From NCBI GenBank assembly GCA_905234995.1, contig CAJOJV010000020.1, positions 3,859 through 54,306 on the forward strand: DNA of 50,448 nucleotides. Direction: 5' to 3'. Below, in pieces: positions 45,282-50,448 of this stretch. The notes beneath the pieces are model-generated. The model was not told the origin of the DNA. It ran no database searches and saw nothing but the letters and a program-made list of their open reading frames with translations. The position numbers and the translations under genes are program-made. Within the stretch, counting starts at the first letter, position 1. Each line of letters starts with the position of its first letter. This DNA is from an uncultured Eubacterium sp. (GTDB taxonomy: Bacteria; Bacillota; Clostridia; Oscillospirales; Acutalibacteraceae).

Positions 45282-45749
45282 CTATTTCTTTAATCCCTGC
45301 ATAAAGCCGTTCTCCGCGGAGGTGGAGCAGACATCGCCGCCGATAAGCTCCCCGTTAAAAACGAGCAGATTTGCAAGGATATAATCCTCATTTTCAAAGC
45401 CGGGATAATTGAGCACGTTATAGGTGAAAACCGAAACGGTTTCGCCCTTATAATCTGCCAAATCAAAGCCCTGCGCTTTTTGAATATCATTATATTTTGC
45501 GTAGGTTTCATTAAACTCCATCGGAATTTTAACCTGCTTTTCCTCATAATCGGCGGCAATCTGCCAACCGAGGGAGCTTAAATAATCCGCCCTTTCCTGC
45601 TCAGAGGCAAGCATAACGCTGCCCGAGGTTTGCCTGCTGCCCTCAACGTGGTTTGAAAAGAAGGTTACGGCGATAACGACAACGCCCGTGGCAATCAGAA
45701 TTAAACCGAATATCGTTTTGGGCTTTAATCTTAAGGTAAACATTTTCAT
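45282..45749 (-). CDS. DUF4830 membrane-anchored protein
   Basis: 155 aa. One membrane helix (about 12-32) is followed by an extracytoplasmic domain carrying RADYLSSLGWQI, then IPMEFNETYAKYNDIQKAQGFDLADYKG and a C-terminal LIGGDVCSTSAENGFMQGL. These three segments are characteristic of DUF4830. Function is unknown. An AGGTGA site precedes it, and it is co-transcribed with hflX and rsuA. Confidence 0.85.
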   Translation of the reverse strand: MKMFTLRLKPKTIFGLILIATGVVVIAVTFFSNHVEGSRQTSGSVMLASEQERADYLSSLGWQIAADYEEKQVKIPMEFNETYAKYNDIQKAQGFDLADYKGETVSVFTYNVLNYPGFENEDYILANLLVFNGELIGGDVCSTSAENGFMQGLKK

Positions 45750-45796
45750 AAAATCACCTGAACATAAAGTATTACAGATAATCTTATGCGCCTGCT

Positions 45797-47062
45797 TTAC
45801 AAAATATAATCCTTAATCTGATTTAAAAATGAGATTTCGGCAATCGCTTCAACCTCTATACCGTTCTCTCTATATTCCTGCGAAAATACCACGCCGTTTT
45901 CGTGCAGCGAATTTATTATCCCGCCCTGCGAAAACGGAACGAGCAGGCGCACCCTGCGCCGCGTCTGCGGCAGTGCGTCGTCAATCTTTTTGAGCAGCGC
46001 GTCAAGCCCGAGCCCCGTTTTTGCACTGATGTGCACGTTGTTTCCGATCAGCGGGAAATCAAGCACGCCGGGCACCAAATCGCATTTATTGAGCACGTTT
46101 ATAATCGGCTTACCGTCGCACCCGAGGGAGGAGAGCAAATCGTTCGTAATCTTTATATGCTCCGCACATTCGGGGCTTGAAGCATCGCAGACATTAAGAA
46201 TAACGTCCGCCCACAGCGCCTCCTCAAGCGTTGAGCGAAAAGCGTCAACGAGCTGATGGGGCAGTCTGCGCACAAGCCCAACCGTATCGACGAGCATAAT
46301 CTGCCTGCCGCTCGGAAGAGAAAGCTTTCTCGCAGTCGGGTCAAGCGTTGCAAAAAGCTTGTCCTCCTCAAGCACGCCCGCGCTCGTCAGCCTGTTCATA
46401 AGCGTGGATTTGCCGACGTTTGTGTAACCGACTATTGCAACGCATTCCGCGCCGTTTTTCTCCCTGCGCTTATGCATTGCAAGGCGGCGCGCCTTTATCT
46501 TTTCAAGGCTTTCGTTCAGATACTGAATTCTGCGGCGGATGTGGCGCTTATCGGTTTCAAGCTTGGTTTCGCCGGGTCCCCTCGTGCCGATACCGCCGCC
46601 GAGCCTCGAAAGGCTTGCGCCCTTGCCCGTAAGCCTTGGCAACGAATACTGAAGCTGCGCCAGCTCAACCTGAATTTTACCCTCTGCCGACCTTGCACGC
46701 TGAGCAAAAATATCAAGGATCAGCGTCGTGCGGTCTATCACGCGCACGTCCGTTACGTCCTCAATATTGCGCACCTGAACGGGGGTGAGCTCGCCATCCG
46801 CAATAATAACGTCTATTTCGTTATTTTCGCAGAACTGCTTTATCTCGGCAAGCCTGCCGCTGCCGACGTAGGTTGCGGCAACGACGCTGTCGCGCTTCTG
46901 GATAAGCATTCCCTCAACCTCGGCGCCCGCGGTTTTTGCAAGCTCTGCAAGCTCGTCAAGCGAAAGCTCGGCGTTGAATTCACCCGTATCAACCGAAATC
47001 AGCAGCGCCTTTTCGGGAGCGTTTTCATCATTCAATTTTTCTGTTTCAAATAATTCACTCAT
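45797..47062 (-). CDS. hflX: ribosome-splitting GTPase HflX
   Basis: 421 aa. The N-terminal HflX domain includes YVGSGRLAEIKQF and the hallmark GGGIGTRGPGETKLETDKR (about 155-173). The GTPase motifs are G1 GYTNVGKST (212-220), G3 DTVGL (259-263) and G4 NKCD (about 325). HflX splits stalled ribosomes under stress. No clear Shine-Dalgarno sequence precedes the ATG; instead the GGGCGGAT hairpin at 47075-47097 lies immediately upstream, which may influence its translation or transcription. Confidence 0.95.
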   Translation of the reverse strand: MSELFETEKLNDENAPEKALLISVDTGEFNAELSLDELAELAKTAGAEVEGMLIQKRDSVVAATYVGSGRLAEIKQFCENNEIDVIIADGELTPVQVRNIEDVTDVRVIDRTTLILDIFAQRARSAEGKIQVELAQLQYSLPRLTGKGASLSRLGGGIGTRGPGETKLETDKRHIRRRIQYLNESLEKIKARRLAMHKRREKNGAECVAIVGYTNVGKSTLMNRLTSAGVLEEDKLFATLDPTARKLSLPSGRQIMLVDTVGLVRRLPHQLVDAFRSTLEEALWADVILNVCDASSPECAEHIKITNDLLSSLGCDGKPIINVLNKCDLVPGVLDFPLIGNNVHISAKTGLGLDALLKKIDDALPQTRRRVRLLVPFSQGGIINSLHENGVVFSQEYRENGIEVEAIAEISFLNQIKDYIL

Positions 47063-47074
47063 ATTTTAAAGAAG

Positions 47075-47097
47075 CGGGCGGATAATATCCGCCCCTG
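47075..47097 (-). repeat. GGGCGGAT hairpin between PBP and hflX
   Basis: The stem GGGCGGAT/ATCCGCCC (47076-47083 and 47087-47094) has a 3-nt loop. It shares a 23-nt stretch with one mismatch with the terminator at 2520-2542. On the minus strand only a weak T-tract (CTTCTTT) follows, so it may attenuate rather than terminate. Confidence 0.75.
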
Positions 47098-47115
47098 CGC
47101 TTTTTAATCTGTAAG

Positions 47116-48510
47116 CTATCTTTCAACTATTGCCTGCAGCACCTTGTTTGCCATCGGTCCCGCGGTTTTGGAGCCCGAATTACCCTTTTCCGCAATAACT
47201 ACGAAGGCATAGGGATTTTCGGGATCGTCCATAAAGCCGACGAACCAGGCGGTGTTATGCGCGTCCACATCGTCAATCTGAGCCGTGCCGGATTTTGCGC
47301 AGAGATTTAAGCCCTTATAATTACCGTCGCCGTACTGAACCTCAACGTTATTTCGCATAAGGGTTTTCATCTGCGAGGCGATATCCGCGCTCATAAGCTG
47401 AGTGCTGCCCTGCTTGAAATCAATGCCGAGCGTTTGCCCCGCCTTATCCGAAAAGCCCTGAACGAGATTGAAATCAACCGCACTGCCGTCGTTTGCAATT
47501 GCGCACATCAGGCGAAGCATTGCTGCAGGAGAAACGAGAGTGTCGCCCTGGCCGATACCCGTCCAGCCGACGGTTGCGGCAGGCTCGCCGCCCTCAAGAT
47601 AAAATCTGCCCTTTGAGGATTTGATATTATCATCAAAAACGACCCTTGAGGTTAAGCCGAGCTCATCAACCGTTTTTGCAAGATTTGCGCCGCCGAGCTC
47701 AATTGCAATTTCCGCATAAGCGGAGTTGCAGCTTTTTGCAAGCGCTGTTTCAAAATTAACATTGCCGTGGGAGGCGTTACATATAATATTATCCTCCTCA
47801 ACATCGTCAACCTCAAGCACCTTGTCGCAATCCCAGCTGCGGTTATAAATATCGCTGCCGATATTTTCAAGCGCGCATATTGAGGTAACCAGTTTAAAGG
47901 TTGAGCCCGGGGTATATAATCCCGTTAAAAAGCGGTTGATATAAACGCCCTCGTATTTTTCATTGGTTTCCAAATCGGAGGGAACCTTGTTAACGTCATA
48001 GCTCGGCGTTGAAACCATACAAACGATATCGCCCGTTTTATAATTTGCAACCGCAATCGTGCCCTTATAATCGCCGAGGGCGTTATAGGCAACCTTATTA
48101 ATATCGCTGTCAATCGTGAGGGTTAAATCGTTTCCGCTGCCGTAACGCTCAATCGAATATACGCCGGTGAAAACGTTATAGCCCACGAGCTGGGATTTGA
48201 ATGCGGACTGGGCGCCGTTTGAAATAAAGCCCTTCGGGTCACCCACTGCGTGCAGGGTTGAAAGGCGAACGGTTTTATCCTCGTTATAAACCCTTTCGCC
48301 GTCCTCCGTTTTTGAGAGAACGACTCCGTTAACGTCCTTAACGTCGCCCGCAGCGATAAGCTGCCCGTTGCTGTAAACGTGGTGATTATACGGCTTCATA
48401 ACCCAGCTTGAGCCGTCCGTTACAAGGCTGTAGGTTAAAAAGCCGAGACCGATAAGGAAAAGCGCGCATAAAATCCAGAGGAAAATTCCTCTCTTCGTAA
48501 TCATTTTCAT
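47116..48510 (-). CDS. class B penicillin-binding protein (transpeptidase)
   Basis: 464 aa. A short cytoplasmic N-terminus and one membrane helix (about 8-30) precede a small non-catalytic region and the transpeptidase domain. Active-site motifs are SxxK at Ser203-Lys206 (STFK), SxN at Ser260-Asn262 (SCN) and KSG at 406-408 in place of KTG. It crosslinks peptidoglycan strands made by the SEDS glycosyltransferase encoded directly upstream (4-nt ATGA overlap). The compact size is like PbpA of actinobacterial FHA-RodA-PbpA loci rather than long FtsI. Confidence 0.94.
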   Translation of the reverse strand: MKMITKRGIFLWILCALFLIGLGFLTYSLVTDGSSWVMKPYNHHVYSNGQLIAAGDVKDVNGVVLSKTEDGERVYNEDKTVRLSTLHAVGDPKGFISNGAQSAFKSQLVGYNVFTGVYSIERYGSGNDLTLTIDSDINKVAYNALGDYKGTIAVANYKTGDIVCMVSTPSYDVNKVPSDLETNEKYEGVYINRFLTGLYTPGSTFKLVTSICALENIGSDIYNRSWDCDKVLEVDDVEEDNIICNASHGNVNFETALAKSCNSAYAEIAIELGGANLAKTVDELGLTSRVVFDDNIKSSKGRFYLEGGEPAATVGWTGIGQGDTLVSPAAMLRLMCAIANDGSAVDFNLVQGFSDKAGQTLGIDFKQGSTQLMSADIASQMKTLMRNNVEVQYGDGNYKGLNLCAKSGTAQIDDVDAHNTAWFVGFMDDPENPYAFVVIAEKGNSGSKTAGPMANKVLQAIVER

Positions 48511-49787
48511 TTCTTATCCGCACCCCCTTTTTTCATTCCGCCGAGGTAATTATAGGTGCGCACGTCCGAAGCCTTAATAAAGGCAAGCACGCCCCAGCAG
48601 CAAAGCATTGAGGAGCCGCCCTGGCTTATAAAGGGCAGGGTTACGCCCGTTAGCGGAAGAACATCCGTTATGCCGAAGATATTGAGCGAGGTCTGGAAAA
48701 GCAGCATACCCGCGCCCGCAACCGCGGCAATTGAATAAAAGGTTGAGCGCGCCGCGATGGAATTAACGAGCGCAGAAACGGCGATTGCAACGAAGGAAAG
48801 CACCGTCACGCAGGCAAATATGAAGCCCCATTCCTCGCAGATTACGCCGAAAATCAAATCGCTCGTTGAATAAGCGACGTAGCGGGTGTTACCGTTTCCG
48901 ATGCCGAGCCCGAGAAGCCCGCCCGAGGCTAAGCCGACGAGCGTTCTGGTCTGCTGCCAGCCGCTTGTGTTATAATAATCCGCTTCCCAGATATGGCGGT
49001 AAACCGAAAAGCGCGCTGTTACATAGGATTTATACTTAATAACAATTCCCGCGCCGAGAACGGCGGAGGCAATTGCAAGAATAATAGTTTTAATATCGCC
49101 CGAAACCATGAAAGCAATAATTAAAAAGGTGATGAAAAACACCAGCGCCGTGCCGAAATCTTTAATTAAAATCAACGTGCCCACGCAGGCAACGGCAAAG
49201 CCGATGAAGGCAAAGATGTTTTTACTTGTCTGAATTTTTTCAAGCGTTGCAGCACCCACAAAGATGAACGCCACCTTAACAAATTCGCTTGGCTGAATGG
49301 AAATGCCGCCGATTTCAATCCAGTTTCTTGCGCCGTTGATTGCCTTTGCAATAACAAGATTAACAACAAGTAGCCCCACCGCCGCAATTGCAACGGGCAG
49401 ACGCAGCTTCATACACAAATCCACATTGCCGAGCAGGAACACGAGCACTGTGAAAACGATTATGCCCGCAATAACCATAAAGCACTGCTTAAATGCGGAC
49501 TCCGCATTAACGGAGCCGATGGTTGCAAGCCCGACGGAGGAAAGGAAAAACGCGATAAATTCAAGCTCAAAATTGCGCCTGTGCAGCGCCGCGTAGAACG
49601 CAACGACGTAAACCCATTCAGCCGCAATGAGCATTAGCATTGCAAGAAACGCCTTTGCCTGAAAGCCCTCCTCCCCTGTCGAGGCAGAAATAAAGCCGAC
49701 AATTAATTCAAAAAGTGAAAGAAAAATCAGCATTGCAAAATTGTTTATAGGCTTGATTTTGGGAAGCCTTTGCTTTTTAGCGCTCAT
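48507..49787 (-). CDS. rodA: SEDS-family peptidoglycan glycosyltransferase (RodA/FtsW)
   Basis: 426 aa from the ATG at 49787 (AGGTGAG site); the longer frame overlaps the FHA gene. About ten membrane helices. Conserved SEDS segments are seen: the NGARNWIEIGGISIQPSEFVKVAF loop, IFLITF-type helices, the ASGGLLGLGIGNG loop and the STSDLIFGVICEEWGF motif. It polymerises lipid II into glycan strands with the class B PBP that follows. FtsW versus RodA cannot be told apart from sequence alone; context favours RodA. Confidence 0.92.
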   Translation of the reverse strand: MSAKKQRLPKIKPINNFAMLIFLSLFELIVGFISASTGEEGFQAKAFLAMLMLIAAEWVYVVAFYAALHRRNFELEFIAFFLSSVGLATIGSVNAESAFKQCFMVIAGIIVFTVLVFLLGNVDLCMKLRLPVAIAAVGLLVVNLVIAKAINGARNWIEIGGISIQPSEFVKVAFIFVGAATLEKIQTSKNIFAFIGFAVACVGTLILIKDFGTALVFFITFLIIAFMVSGDIKTIILAIASAVLGAGIVIKYKSYVTARFSVYRHIWEADYYNTSGWQQTRTLVGLASGGLLGLGIGNGNTRYVAYSTSDLIFGVICEEWGFIFACVTVLSFVAIAVSALVNSIAARSTFYSIAAVAGAGMLLFQTSLNIFGITDVLPLTGVTLPFISQGGSSMLCCWGVLAFIKASDVRTYNYLGGMKKGGADKK

Positions 49788-49797
49788 TTTTCTCACC

Positions 49798-50445
49798 TCA
49801 CTTTTCGTAGAATATGAACACTCTGTCGCCGAACGTAATCGTGTCCTCATCAAAAATCAGACGGGTCTGATTAATATATCTGCCGTTAAGCTTCGTGCCG
49901 TTGTGCGAATCTAAATCCGCAAGCGCAAAGCCGCGAGTTGTTTTATAAATTCTGGCGTGCTCAGAGGAAATTTTATCGGACATTATTCTTATATCGCAAT
50001 TCTCTCCCCTGCCGATGAGCACGTCGTTTTTACGTAAATAAACAGGCTTACGGGTTGCGGCATCCACCAAAACGGCATAGGCAATCTTGCCGCCCGCAGG
50101 CTGTGCGCCCTGAGCAGAACGCCTGATTTGCTTTTTAGTTGCGGCGGAAATCGCCTCTGCACATTCAAATTTGAATTTTGCAGCGCCGATGCCGATAACG
50201 TCGCCATCCTCAATAACAGCTTTGCCCTCAATCTGCTGTCCGTTAACAAAAACGCCCGTGCGCGAAAACGTATCCGTAACCAGCCAATCGCTGCGCTTTT
50301 TTGCAATAACGGCGTGAAAGCGGGCTACGCCCGTTTCATCAAGCGAAATATCATTTGATTTTGATTTGCCGATTGAGGTTTCCCAATGATTAATCTCAAT
50401 CAGCTCTCCGCTTCCCACCTTGCGAAGCTGAGCCATTTTGTGCAC
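49798..50445 (-). CDS. tandem FHA-domain protein, 5' end uncertain
   Basis: 215 aa visible. The frame begins with GTG at 50445 beside the window edge and has no visible binding site. The ATG at residue 4 also lacks one, so the true start may lie outside. Two FHA domains: FHA1 (about 5-95) lacks the usual Arg and Ser (GKSKSND, VARFH), which suggests weak phosphothreonine binding. FHA2 (about 130-215) has canonical IGRGENCD, SSEHARI and SHNGTKLNG. FHA proteins read phospho-Thr marks from Ser/Thr kinases; next to rodA and a PBP it likely links kinase signalling to wall synthesis. Ten nt precede rodA. Confidence 0.88.
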   Translation of the reverse strand: MHKMAQLRKVGSGELIEINHWETSIGKSKSNDISLDETGVARFHAVIAKKRSDWLVTDTFSRTGVFVNGQQIEGKAVIEDGDVIGIGAAKFKFECAEAISAATKKQIRRSAQGAQPAGGKIAYAVLVDAATRKPVYLRKNDVLIGRGENCDIRIMSDKISSEHARIYKTTRGFALADLDSHNGTKLNGRYINQTRLIFDEDTITFGDRVFIFYEK

Positions 50446-50448
50446 GCG

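Noticed and set aside
46256-47053. Long plus-strand frame opposite hflX (265 codons)
   Set aside because: It is complementary to a gene with all GTPase motifs, and its composition (Arg, Ala, Leu, Cys) is that of a shadow frame.

Overview
The window looks like a chromosome segment from a low-to-mid GC Gram-positive anaerobe, most likely a gut Clostridia member of the Oscillospiraceae/Ruminococcaceae type. This is an inference from gene content and layout: an F-type ATP synthase, a DUF2975 plus YozG-like XRE pair, DUF4173 and DUF4830 proteins, QueH, a short archaeal-type ProRS, sigma-A promoters with 17-bp spacers, AGGAGG-type ribosome binding sites, and intergenic arrays of short palindromes. 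No rRNA, prophage, transposase or CRISPR array is visible. All protein genes lie on the minus strand except proS-galE, so gene order is read here from high to low coordinate.

Layout from low to high coordinate. 1-241: a palindrome-rich stretch and a tRNA-Ser(GGA). 312-5252: a small membrane-protein pair, a DD-carboxypeptidase, a lipoprotein-CsoR pair and a HAD-DUF523 fusion. 5361-11668: the ATP synthase operon atpB-E-F-(H-A)-G-D-C, in which the delta and alpha subunits form one 674-codon reading frame. 11920-14431: proS-galE on the plus strand. 14521-22660: an accessory stretch of small membrane proteins, a lipoprotein, an LRR-type membrane protein, a DUF4173 protein and a DUF2975/XRE module, broken up by palindrome arrays. 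22828-26120: an HD hydrolase, an ABC-F ATPase and a Fic toxin/antitoxin pair. 26340-30417: rpe, a membrane-anchored barrel protein, a frameshifted cadherin-like protein and mgtE. 30586-36824: queH-rarA-nth-aroK, then guaB, a GDPD-like protein and a nitroreductase-like protein. 36979-43041: ftsE-ftsX followed by three tandem secreted coiled-coil M23 peptidases. 43253-50445: a PucR/CdaR-type regulator, then FHA-rodA-PBP-hflX-DUF4830-rsuA.

Two cell-wall modules stand out. FtsEX with three M23 peptidases fits ATP-gated septal peptidoglycan hydrolysis, and FHA-RodA-class B PBP fits phospho-regulated peptidoglycan synthesis. The DD-carboxypeptidase near the start adds a trimming enzyme. The observations most worth following are the AtpH-AtpA fusion, which conflicts with the normal 1:3 subunit ratio; the modular palindrome arrays; the triplicated FtsEX effectors with an acidic FtsE tail; and the single-base frameshift in the cadherin-like gene. 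Domain names come from reading motifs; no database search was run.
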